Source: an uncultured Clostridia bacterium
Lineage (GTDB): Bacteria; Bacillota; Clostridia; TANB77; CAG-508
Direction: 5' to 3'
Assembly (NCBI GenBank): GCA_949045875.1
Contig: CARPYP010000009.1
Span: forward strand, 1-64,000
DNA: 64,000 nucleotides
The notes beneath the pieces were generated by a model. That model did not search any database. It was not told the DNA's origin and saw nothing but the letters and a program-made list of their open reading frames with translations. This document shows, piece after piece, positions 33,019 through 41,454 of the stretch (position 1 is the first letter of the stretch; each line of letters begins with the position of its first letter). Both the position numbers and the translations under genes were made by a program.

Positions 33019-33942
33019 ATGAAGCGAGAAATTTATATTATTGACGATGAAAACGATATAATATTTAATTTAAAAAAGTTATTTGCCAAAGAAAAAGATT
33101 ATATTTTTAAATCAATCAGAACAGAGCAAATAGATGAAGCTCTAAATAATATTCCATCATTAATAATAATAAATGAAGACTCAATAGAAAGAAAAGTAAT
33201 TGATGTATGTCAAAAAATAAGAGGAAATGAAGACAATAGCATAACACCCATTATAGTAACAACAGCAAGTGAAAATAAAAAGCATAGGCTAAATATATTA
33301 AGGACACAAGTAGAATTTATCATAAGAAAGCCAATAGACAGTGAATATTTATACTATACAATAAAAAATTTATTAAGACTAATGGATACAAATAGGAGAA
33401 TAAGTCCATTAACAGGACTACCAGGAAATGTTCAAATACAAGCAGAAATGAAAAAGAGAATGTTAAAAAAAGAGGAATTTTCAGTTTTATATTTTGACTT
33501 AGATAATTTTAAGGCATATAATGATACATATGGATTTTTAGCAGGAGATGAAATAATAAGACAAACTGCAAAAACAATATTAAATAACATTAACAATGAA
33601 GAAACAATACATAATTTTGTAGGGCATATTGGTGGAGATGACTTTGTGGCAATAATTAATGAAATAGAATATGAAGAAATATGTCAGAGTATAATATTAG
33701 AATTTGACAAAGAAATACTAGAATACTATACGGCAGAAGACAAGAAAAGAGGATATATAAAAGTACCAAATAGAAAAGGTGTGATAGAAGAAATCCCATT
33801 AGTATCAATATCAATAGGTATTGTAGAAGTAGACAAAAACAGATTTAATAATGTACTAGAAATAGGAGAAGTAGGTGCACAAGTAAAACATTTAGCAAAA
33901 GTAATACAGGGAAGTGCATATGCTATAAATAGGAGAAAATAG
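33019..33942 (+). CDS. Receiver-GGDEF protein (diguanylate cyclase with degenerate receiver)
   Basis: Residues ~1-120 form a receiver-like domain with the acidic pocket Asp9-Asp10 and the conserved Lys before Pro ('R-K-P-I'), but the position of the phosphoacceptor Asp is Asn52 ('L-I-I-I-N-E-D'). Residues ~130-305 form a GGDEF domain with the active-site signature 'G-G-D-D-F' and 'D-L-D-N-F-K-A-Y-N-D-T-Y-G', so it can be expected to make c-di-GMP. Control by Asp phosphorylation is unlikely as written. AGGAGAAA precedes the ATG. Confidence 0.88.
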   Translation: MKREIYIIDDENDIIFNLKKLFAKEKDYIFKSIRTEQIDEALNNIPSLIIINEDSIERKVIDVCQKIRGNEDNSITPIIVTTASENKKHRLNILRTQVEFIIRKPIDSEYLYYTIKNLLRLMDTNRRISPLTGLPGNVQIQAEMKKRMLKKEEFSVLYFDLDNFKAYNDTYGFLAGDEIIRQTAKTILNNINNEETIHNFVGHIGGDDFVAIINEIEYEEICQSIILEFDKEILEYYTAEDKKRGYIKVPNRKGVIEEIPLVSISIGIVEVDKNRFNNVLEIGEVGAQVKHLAKVIQGSAYAINRRK

Positions 33943-34017
33943 AGAACGGTAAATATGCATAATCAATAAAATTTTCTAATATAAATAATATAAGAAAAAT
34001 AGAGAGGAAAATATCTT

Positions 34018-34305
34018 ATGATTGTTATTAGAAAAAAGACTATATTTAATTGTTTAATTCTATTCAGTATTTGTTTCATATCATATTCATTAATCAAAAA
34101 CAATAATAAAGAACAACAAGTAGTAGCTCTGCCAGTTAGTAATAAAGTAATTGTAATAGATGCTGGTCATCGGTGGAGAAGATGGAGGAGCGGTATCAGA
34201 AAATGGAATATCAGAAGCAAATATAAATTTACAAATTGCACTAAAACTGCAAAATTTATTAGAACAAAGTGGAGCAACAGTAATATTAACAAGGTCAACA
34301 GATGA
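34018..34305 (+). CDS. cwlD: CwlD amidase, N-terminal part (before +1 frame change)
   Basis: CwlD removes the peptide from muramic acid in spore cortex, needed for muramic-delta-lactam formation and germination. This frame gives the N-terminal membrane/signal segment (about residues 10-25) and 'K-V-I-V-I-D-A-G-H', then meets CGG (34171-34173) and loses homology. Skipping the C restores 'D-A-G-H-G-G-E-D-G-G-A', the zinc-binding signature. With both parts the protein is 236 residues, against 237 in B. subtilis CwlD. AGAGAGG precedes the ATG. Confidence 0.88.
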   Translation: MIVIRKKTIFNCLILFSICFISYSLIKNNNKEQQVVALPVSNKVIVIDAGHRWRRWRSGIRKWNIRSKYKFTNCTKTAKFIRTKWSNSNINKVNR

Positions 34306-34729
34306 AGCTATATATGATGCAAATTCAGATGGAAGTATGAGGCAAAAAAAGGTATCAGACTTAAAAAATAGAGTAAAGATAGGTAACTCATCATTTGCTG
34401 ATGTTTTTGTGTCTATACACCTAAATAAAATCCCACAAGAGCAATACTATGGATGGCAGACATTTTATAAAAGTAATGATGAACAAAGCAAACAACTAGC
34501 TGAAAGTATACAAAATAATCTAAATGAAGCAATACAAAAGGAAAATAATAGACTTGCAAAAACTATTCAAAATATTTATATAGTTGATAATGTGGAAATT
34601 CCTATGACTATTGTAGAATGTGGATTTCTATCAAATCATGAAGAATTAAAAGATTTGCAAACTGAGCAATATCAAGAAAAAATAGCATGGGGTATATATA
34701 ATGGTATAATGGATTGGTTTAAAAAATAA
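34172..34729 (+). CDS. cwlD: CwlD amidase, C-terminal part (after +1 frame change)
   Basis: From GGT (34172) this frame encodes the rest of an Amidase_3 domain: 'G-G-E-D-G-G-A-V-S-E-N-G', 'T-R-S-T-D', the zinc ligand 'S-I-H-L-N' and the catalytic region 'T-I-V-E-C-G-F-L-S-N'. Every family motif downstream of the break is intact, so selection on the full protein is recent or continuing. The length of the fused product favours CwlD over other amidases; sporulation-specific control cannot be read from the upstream sequence. Confidence 0.88.
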   Translation, partial: GGEDGGAVSENGISEANINLQIALKLQNLLEQSGATVILTRSTDEAIYDANSDGSMRQKKVSDLKNRVKIGNSSFADVFVSIHLNKIPQEQYYGWQTFYKSNDEQSKQLAESIQNNLNEAIQKENNRLAKTIQNIYIVDNVEIPMTIVECGFLSNHEELKDLQTEQYQEKIAWGIYNGIMDWFKK

Positions 34730-34794
34730 TTACAAAGGAAGAATGAAATTTGTAACATATTAGATTTTAACATAAATGTTAGATGAACGTTTTA

Positions 34795-34815
34795 GGGGCG
34801 CCCTTCGGGCGTCCC
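34795..34815. repeat. GC-rich REP-like palindrome
   Basis: GGGGCGCCC, loop TTC and GGGCGTCCC form a 9-bp stem with one wobble pair, between the convergent cwlD and minus-strand export genes. It may also act as a terminator. Relatives lie at 22551-22569 and 55005-55024. Confidence 0.8.
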
Positions 34816-34859
34816 TACTTTATTCAGATAAAAATTTATCATCCCTACAACCAAAATTT

Positions 34860-35357
34860 CTACATATGCTGAAATAGGTAATTAATTCCACCATTAGCAA
34901 TAGCGGTTAAAGAAAGAATAATAATTCCTGCTGTAACAACGCCTAAAGCTAGAGGTAAAAAAGCCTTTTTTGGTGGTAAATCTAAAAAATTCGCTATAAG
35001 TGAACCAGTCCATGCACCTGTTACAGGTAAAGGAATTGCTACAAATAGAAATAAAGCAAAGAAAGTTGCTGTTTGAAGTTTCGGATTTTCAGCAATTTTT
35101 TTATTAGCCTTTTCTGTAGCAAAATCTATTATTTTTTTAAAAGGTTTGAACTTACCGAAAAAATTAAATAATGGTTTGATATACTTTACAATAAAGAATA
35201 TTGGAATACAATTACCAATTACAGCTAAAATAAAAGCTTCAATATAAGTTAAATGAAAAGTAAAAACCGCAACAGGAATAGCACCACGCAATTCAATAAT
35301 TGGAACCATACTTATGATAATAGTAAATAAATATTTAATAAAAACACTTTCTAACAT
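34860..35357 (-). CDS. Small multidrug export-type membrane protein (Sm_multidrug_ex family)
   Basis: The 165-residue integral membrane protein has about four transmembrane helices and the family landmarks 'P-I-I-E-L-R-G-A-I-P' and 'P-L-P-V-T-G-A-W-T-G-S-L'. Family members are annotated as putative small multidrug exporters, with little functional proof. GGAGG lies 8 bases before the ATG at 35357, so the ATG at 35372 (which overlaps that RBS) is rejected. The gene directly follows the PBP gene on the same strand (23 bases) and is probably cotranscribed. Confidence 0.88.
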   Translation of the reverse strand: MLESVFIKYLFTIIISMVPIIELRGAIPVAVFTFHLTYIEAFILAVIGNCIPIFFIVKYIKPLFNFFGKFKPFKKIIDFATEKANKKIAENPKLQTATFFALFLFVAIPLPVTGAWTGSLIANFLDLPPKKAFLPLALGVVTAGIIILSLTAIANGGINYLFQHM

Positions 35358-35380
35358 CAAAAAAACCTCCATTTATAATA

Positions 35381-37576
35381 TTATTTCAAAGTTACAGTAA
35401 TAACAGTGCCCTCTTCAACAGAGGAATCCTTAGGTACATCCTGAGAAGCAACAGTCCCGCTACCAACAAACTTTAAATTTAGATTTAAGCTTGAAAGTAC
35501 ACCTCTTGATTGAGCCAAAGTATAACCAGTTAAATCAGGAACTGTTACAGATGTCCTAACTGAATTTTGTTTAGTATATAAAGCAACAGTTGAATTTTTA
35601 TATAGAGATGTTCCAGCTGGTGGCACTTGTTCTGTAACAAGTGTAGAATTTTGATCTTCAGCACTAGAGCAACTAACCTTTATTCCAGAATTATTTAATA
35701 TTTTTGTAGCCTCTGTTAAAGTCTTATTAGTTACTAGAGGAACAGAAATTAAGTCTGTAGGAGAAACTACACCAGCTTCACCTGCTACAATACCCATATA
35801 CGGAAGTATCTCAGATAGCATTTTCGATACTATAGGAGCAACCAAAGTACTACCATAAGAACTTGAGGTTTGAGGGTCATATAAAACGGTAAGTAATACT
35901 ATCTCTGCTTCATTTGAAGGTGCAATAGCTACAAAAGAAACAGAAGAAATATTATATTTACTACCTGATAAAGATGTACCTTCAGCTGTACCAGTTTTGC
36001 CACCTATAGTATATCCCTGCACAGCGCCCTTTTTTCCACCACCATCAGTCACAACATATTCCATAATATTTCTAACCTTTGCTGCAGTTTCTTCTGAGAT
36101 GACAGTACGAACAGGGACAGAATCAATAGTCGTTACATTTTTAGAATCTGAATTTGTAGATACTACCTGTCTAACAATTTTAGGTTGCATTAATTTTCCA
36201 CCATTTGCTATAGAAGATATGGCAGTAACTAATTGCAAAGGTGTAATTTTAAATCTTTGGCCAAAAGATAGTGTTGCAAGCTCCACAGGACCAACAGCAG
36301 ACTGATTAAAGAAAATACTAGAAGCCTCACCAGTTGTATCGATGCCAGATTTATCAAATAGACCAAATGCTTTAAAATATTTATAAAGAGTATTAGTACC
36401 AATTCTTTGACCTAACTGAATAAACGCTGAATTACAAGAATGACCAACAGCTTGCTTTAATGTCTGTGAACCATGAACCTCATGAGAAGCACATCTAATT
36501 TTTCTATCAGCAACCTGTATGGAACCTGTACATACAAAATCATTAGGTATATCTTCTTTAGTTATATTCTCTTCAAGAGCTATTGCAGTCATTATAGTCT
36601 TAAAAGTAGAACCAGGCTCATAAGGCATAGAAACATTCTTATCAATCCATCTCTGATATAAAGTATTTGTTTTGTCTGTAGGAGACATTGTAGATGTATC
36701 AATATCAGTAATTGTAAATGGGTCATTCAAATTATATGAAGGATAAGTTGCCATTCCTAAAATATCTCCAGTATTAGGATTCATAGCTATGGCACTTCCT
36801 CCAGAAGCTTTAGCCTGAGAAACTCCCTCTGCCAAATATTTTTCCATAATGCTTTGTATATTAACATCTATAGTAAGATATAAATCACTACCATTTTCAA
36901 CCTCGATATATTGGCTAGCATCGCTAGAAATCTCGCTATTATGAACATCACCAGTAGTTACTATTTTACCAGCAAGGCCAGTAAGAGTAGAATTCCACTT
37001 AGCTTCTATTCCATATAATCCTTGACTATCTGTTCCAGTAAAACCTATTATGTGAGCAGCAAGTGTATCATATGGGTAATATCTTTTTGTATCTTCATCT
37101 ATATTTATGCCAGAATTAATTTTTTTATTATCAGCCATCCAAGTTTTTAGTAAAGAAACCTTATCTTGCTCAACTTTTTTTGCTATAGTCACAACAGAAG
37201 AAGTACTATTAACTTGTGAAAGAGTAGTCTCATAATCTAATTGGAAAATATCTGATAAAGCTCTAGCAACCGTTTCCTTATTTTCACTTTTGATTTTAGA
37301 AGGATTAATACTAACAGTATCAACAGCAGCACTAATAGCAAGAGCCTTTCCATTAGCATCATATATAGAACCTCTCTTAGGACTTATGATGTCATTTAAT
37401 GTTTGCTGACGAGAAGCTAATTCTTTAAGCCTATTACCATCAATAAACTGAAGCCAAGCAATTCTTCCTAACAAAAATACAAGTAGGATGCATGCAAACA
37501 GAGAAAAAAAGGCTATTTTCTTTGTTGATACAGGTCTATAGATATTAGAGTTCTTTCGTTTATTTTTTTTATCCAT
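35381..37576 (-). CDS. Class B penicillin-binding protein with PASTA domains (FtsI/SpoVD-like)
   Basis: A peptidoglycan transpeptidase anchored by one N-terminal helix (about residues 20-42). The PBP dimer domain follows ('P-K-R-G-S-I-Y-D-A-N-G'), then the transpeptidase domain with S-x-x-K ('P-G-S-T-F-K-T'), S-x-N ('H-S-C-N-S') and K-T-G ('G-G-K-T-G-T-A-E-G'), and two C-terminal PASTA domains (about 595-731). At 731 residues it fits SpoVD or PBP2B; the PASTA domains fit both. Outside the dcw cluster, a sporulation role is possible but unproven. The convergent spacing to rnhB leaves ~270 bases for promoters. Confidence 0.92.
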   Translation of the reverse strand: MDKKNKRKNSNIYRPVSTKKIAFFSLFACILLVFLLGRIAWLQFIDGNRLKELASRQQTLNDIISPKRGSIYDANGKALAISAAVDTVSINPSKIKSENKETVARALSDIFQLDYETTLSQVNSTSSVVTIAKKVEQDKVSLLKTWMADNKKINSGINIDEDTKRYYPYDTLAAHIIGFTGTDSQGLYGIEAKWNSTLTGLAGKIVTTGDVHNSEISSDASQYIEVENGSDLYLTIDVNIQSIMEKYLAEGVSQAKASGGSAIAMNPNTGDILGMATYPSYNLNDPFTITDIDTSTMSPTDKTNTLYQRWIDKNVSMPYEPGSTFKTIMTAIALEENITKEDIPNDFVCTGSIQVADRKIRCASHEVHGSQTLKQAVGHSCNSAFIQLGQRIGTNTLYKYFKAFGLFDKSGIDTTGEASSIFFNQSAVGPVELATLSFGQRFKITPLQLVTAISSIANGGKLMQPKIVRQVVSTNSDSKNVTTIDSVPVRTVISEETAAKVRNIMEYVVTDGGGKKGAVQGYTIGGKTGTAEGTSLSGSKYNISSVSFVAIAPSNEAEIVLLTVLYDPQTSSSYGSTLVAPIVSKMLSEILPYMGIVAGEAGVVSPTDLISVPLVTNKTLTEATKILNNSGIKVSCSSAEDQNSTLVTEQVPPAGTSLYKNSTVALYTKQNSVRTSVTVPDLTGYTLAQSRGVLSSLNLNLKFVGSGTVASQDVPKDSSVEEGTVITVTLK

Positions 37577-37720
37577 TTATATATATAATCCTTCCTTTTT
37601 CTACAATTTTATATAAAACATTTTATAATAACAAACATTAAAAATCAAGTAATGTACAAAAAATTCACAAATCATAAAAAATGTATGTTACAATTTACAT
37701 ATATTCTAATATAAAAATTG

Positions 37721-37743
37721 GGGTTCTTATACAAACACAAATT
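37721..37743. repeat. Dispersed repeat, inverted copy
   Basis: These 23 bases are the exact reverse complement of 46269-46291. The copy stands between the divergent PBP and rnhB genes. A related, partly matching copy lies at 25156-25184. Confidence 0.8.
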
Positions 37744-37847
37744 ATATGATAAAAACCATTATGTAGTAACAATCATTATATTGCAACTTTTTGTAATTTG
37801 TTATATTATATATCAAAAATGAAAGTTATGGAGGAAATAAATTTAAA

Positions 37848-38480
37848 ATGAAAGAAAAAGAAATAGAAAGATTAACAGAATTAAAAAAAATAGAAAATGA
37901 TATATATAAAAGCGATTCAAATATAAAATATATATGTGGAATAGACGAAGCGGGAAGAGGACCACTTGCAGGACCAGTTGTAGTTGCAAGTGTAATTATG
38001 CCAAAAGACTCAATGATAGAATGGGTAAATGACTCAAAAAAGGTCTCAGAAAAAAGAAGAGAAGAACTATATGATATAATTATAAAAGAAGCAATCTCAT
38101 ATGGAATAGGCATTGTAGATGAAAATATAATAGACGAAATAAATATATTAAATGCAACCAAAAAGGGATTGACAGACTCATTAATAGACTTAAAAGTAAG
38201 ACCAGACTTAATAATAGTAGATGCACTAAAAGGAATAGACACATTACAAATCCCATATATGTCAATAGTAAAAGGAGATGCCAAGTGTTATAGTATATCA
38301 GCAGCATCAATACTTGCAAAAGTAACAAGGGATAGAATAATGAGAAACTATGATAAAATATATCCAGAATACGGTTTTGAAAAACACAAAGGATATGGAA
38401 CATCAGCACACATTGCAAAAATAAAAGAAATAGGGCCATGCCCTATACATCGTAATACATTTATAAAAAACTTTTTATAA
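37848..38480 (+). CDS. rnhB: Ribonuclease HII
   Basis: RNase HII removes ribonucleotides from DNA and the RNA of RNA-DNA hybrids. The motifs 'G-I-D-E-A-G-R-G-P-L-A-G-P', 'D-S-K-K-V-S-E-K-R-R' and 'I-V-K-G-D-A-K' and 'H-K-G-Y-G-T' are intact, with the expected Asp/Glu metal ligands. The 210 residues match the family. GGAGG stands 13 bases before the ATG, slightly far. Its 3' end overlaps the convergent MBL gene by 6 bases. Confidence 0.97.
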   Translation: MKEKEIERLTELKKIENDIYKSDSNIKYICGIDEAGRGPLAGPVVVASVIMPKDSMIEWVNDSKKVSEKRREELYDIIIKEAISYGIGIVDENIIDEINILNATKKGLTDSLIDLKVRPDLIIVDALKGIDTLQIPYMSIVKGDAKCYSISAASILAKVTRDRIMRNYDKIYPEYGFEKHKGYGTSAHIAKIKEIGPCPIHRNTFIKNFL

Positions 38481-39197
38481 CTCAAAAGTATATCCATCCT
38501 CTTCAACTATAATGTTCTGTATTTTGAGATTTTTTAAACCTTCTCTAGTAGAATCTCTTAGATGTGTTGCTATAATTGATTTATTATATTTTGATATAAG
38601 ATAATTTAAATTATCAACACCCATATGGGAAGAATCTCCTTCCATAAATGAGGTATCTGCTATTGTGATTTTGCTATTTTGCACTATTTCTTCTACACCA
38701 TCACAGATTGCACTATCACCTGTAATACCTAATAAATCATTTATTACATATCCATATGCTGGCTTTTCTTGACCATGAGAAACTAAAATACCTTTAATAT
38801 CATAATCAACTAAATTAGATAATAAAATATCATTTTCATTTAATTCGATAAATTTAATATTCATTGTATCCATAATTTCTTGTTTATCTTCGAATTTATA
38901 TGTTTTAAATAATTCGATTACTTTATCCTGTATACCATTAGGACCTATTATTAAGAGCTCATTAATTATTTTTTTTATTTGATATACATATTTTAGGAAG
39001 AATGGAATATCTGCTACATGGTCTCCATGCATATGAGTAATTAAAATTGCTTTAATTTTTTCAGGGTAATAATTTTTTTTTAATAATTGCTTTAATGTAC
39101 CATTAGGCATATCAACAATTATATCATCATTAATTAAAGTACAAGCACTATTATATTTGGTATATATTGCTCCAGTTCCTATTAATTCTACTTTCAT
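38475..39197 (-). CDS. Metallo-beta-lactamase-fold hydrolase (RNase Z-like)
   Basis: The metal-binding motif 'T-H-M-H-G-D-H' (about residues 52-58) and the later 'G-D-S' and 'A-T-H-L-R' ligands mark an intact MBL-fold enzyme. At 240 residues it is shorter than RNase Z (about 300) and more like the unassigned MBL hydrolases of Firmicutes. It may act on phosphodiesters, but the substrate is unknown. It is cytoplasmic, with no signal peptide. Confidence 0.88.
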   Translation of the reverse strand: MKVELIGTGAIYTKYNSACTLINDDIIVDMPNGTLKQLLKKNYYPEKIKAILITHMHGDHVADIPFFLKYVYQIKKIINELLIIGPNGIQDKVIELFKTYKFEDKQEIMDTMNIKFIELNENDILLSNLVDYDIKGILVSHGQEKPAYGYVINDLLGITGDSAICDGVEEIVQNSKITIADTSFMEGDSSHMGVDNLNYLISKYNKSIIATHLRDSTREGLKNLKIQNIIVEEDGYTFEL

Positions 39198-39297
39198 TTT
39201 ACATTAATCCTTTCTTAAGTACAAGACTTATATTTCATATTCTTTAATACCACAATTACTTGAACCTAAATTGGCTAACATCCCATCAGCAGGCAAA

Positions 39298-39864
39298 TTA
39301 CCTAAAATATTTCCCCAAAAGAACATTAACATATTCATGATAAAGAGTATGAATATCTAATTCCTCCTGAGTTTTAATTTTGTACAATAAACTTGAACAA
39401 GTAAAACCAAAAATACTAGAAGCAAGAACTTCTGGGTCAACAGTATCAAGTTCACCATTATTTATTCCATCTTGAATAATGCCTTCAATAATATTTATAT
39501 AATCAAAAACATAATTCTTACAAGCGATGTTTCTAGGTTCATGACCCCAAATTTGACTAAGCAAAATAGTAATAAAATCTTCATATTTAATTAAAACTTT
39601 AATTTGAATTAATATTATGGACTTTAATTTATCAATAACATTATCCACTTTAGAGGTTTTAATTAAAATACTATTTTTCAAAAGATTCATACCCTCTTCA
39701 ACTAAAAAATTAAAAATCTCATCTTTACTAGAAAAATGATAATAAAGAGTACCCTTAGCAACACCAACAACAGAAGTTATTTCTTCGATACTAGTAGCCT
39801 CATACCCTTTTTTAGCAAATAAATTCATAGAAGTCTCAAAAATCTTTCTCTTAGTCTTATTCAT
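39298..39864 (-). CDS. TetR-family transcriptional regulator
   Basis: The N-terminal HTH ('K-R-K-I-F-E-T-S-M-N-L-F-A-K-K-G-Y-E-A-T-S-I-E-E-I', given here as separate residues of ~9-33; then 'V-A-K-G-T-L-Y-Y-H-F') is typical; the remaining ~140 residues form the helical ligand/dimer domain. AAGGAG before the ATG at 39864 decides the start. A palindromic MITE-like element lies between it and purA on the same strand. No likely target gene is next to it except itself. Confidence 0.93.
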   Translation of the reverse strand: MNKTKRKIFETSMNLFAKKGYEATSIEEITSVVGVAKGTLYYHFSSKDEIFNFLVEEGMNLLKNSILIKTSKVDNVIDKLKSIILIQIKVLIKYEDFITILLSQIWGHEPRNIACKNYVFDYINIIEGIIQDGINNGELDTVDPEVLASSIFGFTCSSLLYKIKTQEELDIHTLYHEYVNVLLGKYFR

Positions 39865-39882
39865 AAACCACAGCTCCTTAAT

Positions 39883-40005
39883 GAGCACAAAAGAGTAGTT
39901 CTATGGCTAGGCGCACGAAGGTGATATTCCATGAGGCGTACGATGGTACGTTGAATGGAAATCACCTGAGTAGCAACAACGCCAGAGGACAATTATTTTG
40001 TGCTC
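39883..40005. mobile_element. 123-bp MITE-like palindromic element, copy 1
   Basis: The ends are perfect 10-bp inverted repeats (GAGCACAAAA / TTTTGTGCTC) and the arms are complementary with gaps right to the centre (for example AGGTGAT with ATCACCT, TTCCAT with ATGGAA, CGTAC with GTACG). The element begins at the last base of the purA stop codon. Its internal end segment (CAACAACG...CAATTA) matches the element at 56279-56419, so it is a family. No target-site duplication is obvious. Confidence 0.7.
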
Positions 40006-41276
40006 TAACATACAATCAAATTTTCACGTCCTGCACCTGTTCCAACAAACCTAACAGGAACCTCTAAAACCTCTTCAATTCTTTTCAAATAATTCTTAGC
40101 ATTAATAGGTAAGTCGTCTTTAGACTTGCAATTAGACAAATCACCAAAATTCCCATCAAACTCTTCGTAAACAGCCTCACAATTATTTAAGTAATCAGGA
40201 TTTGTAGAAAAATCAGTAGTAATTTTTCCCTTATGATTATAAGCAACACACAATTTAATTTTATCAAACTTACCAATTGTATCCATATGATTAATTGCAA
40301 TACCAGTAATACCATTAACCATAACAGAATACTTGATAGCAACTAAATCTAGCCATCCGCAACGCCTAGGTCTTTTTGTAGTTGTGCCATACTCGTGACC
40401 AAGTTCGCGAATTTTATCACCAGTTTCATTTAACTGTTCTGTCAAAAATGGACCCGCACCAACCCTTGACGAATAAGCTTTAATAACACCATAAATCTCT
40501 CCAATATTTTTAGGACTAATTCCTGAGCCAGAGCAAATTCCACCCATTGATGGATTTGATGAAGTAACAAAAGGGTAAGAGCCAAAATCAATATCTAAAA
40601 GAGTAGCTTGAGCACCTTCACAAAGCAATTTTTTATTATCCTTAATACAATTATGTAATAATACAACAGTATCAACCACATAAGGTTTAAGGATTTCTGC
40701 ATACTTAGAATATTCATCTATAATTTTATCAGCATCTAACTGTTCTTTTCCATATAAAGAGAAAATTTTATTTTTACTTTGAACATTTCTTATAACGCAA
40801 CTTTTAAATCTTTCAGGGTTTATAAAGTCTTGGACTCTTATTCCTGAACGTTCAAACTTATCGCAATATGTAGGACCAATTCCTCGAGCAGTAGTACCAA
40901 TTTTATCATTACCTCTATTTTCCTCTAATAGTTTATCCATAGTTATGTGGTATGGCATAATTATGTGAGCTTTATCACTAATCTTTAAATTTGATACAGA
41001 AAATCCATGAGATTTTAAATTATCAATTTCCTCAATCAAAACCTTAGGGTCAATAACAACACCATTACCAATAATAGCCAAAGTGTTTTCATTTAAAATT
41101 CCAGATGGAATTAAATGAAAAGCATATTTGACACCATTAACCTCAATAGTATGACCAGCATTATTTCCACCTGTACAACGTATTGAAACATCTGCATTTG
41201 TTGATAAATAATCTATAATTTTTCCTTTTCCTTCGTCTCCATAAAAAGCGCCTAAAACGACGTCAACTTTAGACAT
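40005..41276 (-). CDS. purA: Adenylosuccinate synthase
   Basis: PurA makes adenylosuccinate from IMP, aspartate and GTP in AMP synthesis. The N-terminal 'V-V-L-G-A-F-Y-G-D-E-G-K-G-K' loop, 'N-N-A-G-H-T-I', 'G-T-T-A-R-G-I-G-P-T-Y' and 'T-S-S-N-P-S' are all present. The 423 residues match the family. AAAGGAGG before the ATG at 41276 decides the start; the open frame continues 68 codons further upstream without homology, across the promoter. It has its own promoter at 41343-41371. Confidence 0.97.
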   Translation of the reverse strand: MSKVDVVLGAFYGDEGKGKIIDYLSTNADVSIRCTGGNNAGHTIEVNGVKYAFHLIPSGILNENTLAIIGNGVVIDPKVLIEEIDNLKSHGFSVSNLKISDKAHIIMPYHITMDKLLEENRGNDKIGTTARGIGPTYCDKFERSGIRVQDFINPERFKSCVIRNVQSKNKIFSLYGKEQLDADKIIDEYSKYAEILKPYVVDTVVLLHNCIKDNKKLLCEGAQATLLDIDFGSYPFVTSSNPSMGGICSGSGISPKNIGEIYGVIKAYSSRVGAGPFLTEQLNETGDKIRELGHEYGTTTKRPRRCGWLDLVAIKYSVMVNGITGIAINHMDTIGKFDKIKLCVAYNHKGKITTDFSTNPDYLNNCEAVYEEFDGNFGDLSNCKSKDDLPINAKNYLKRIEEVLEVPVRFVGTGAGRENLIVC

Positions 41277-41342
41277 AAGGACCTCCTTTTGATAAATAAA
41301 AATTATCATATAAATATTTGTTTTACTAAAAAAACCGACTAT

Positions 41343-41371
41343 ATTATCCCAAAAAATACAAAAAAAGTCAA
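41343..41371 (-). promoter_or_regulatory. Promoter of purA
   Basis: On the minus strand TTGACT (41371-41366) and GATAAT (41348-41343) are separated by 17 bases, ~65 bases before the start codon. Confidence 0.78.
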
Positions 41372-41402
41372 TAGAAATAGAATTTTGCTCAAAAAACTTG
41401 AC

Positions 41403-41433
41403 AAAAAAAGAGATATGCGACGAACATATCTCT
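41403..41433 (-). terminator. Terminator of clpE
   Basis: On the minus strand AGAGATATG and CATATCTCT form a 9-bp stem (41433-41409) followed by a T-run (41409-41403), 21 bases after the clpE stop. Confidence 0.88.
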
Positions 41434-41454
41434 GTACAAATTTTTACACTATAT

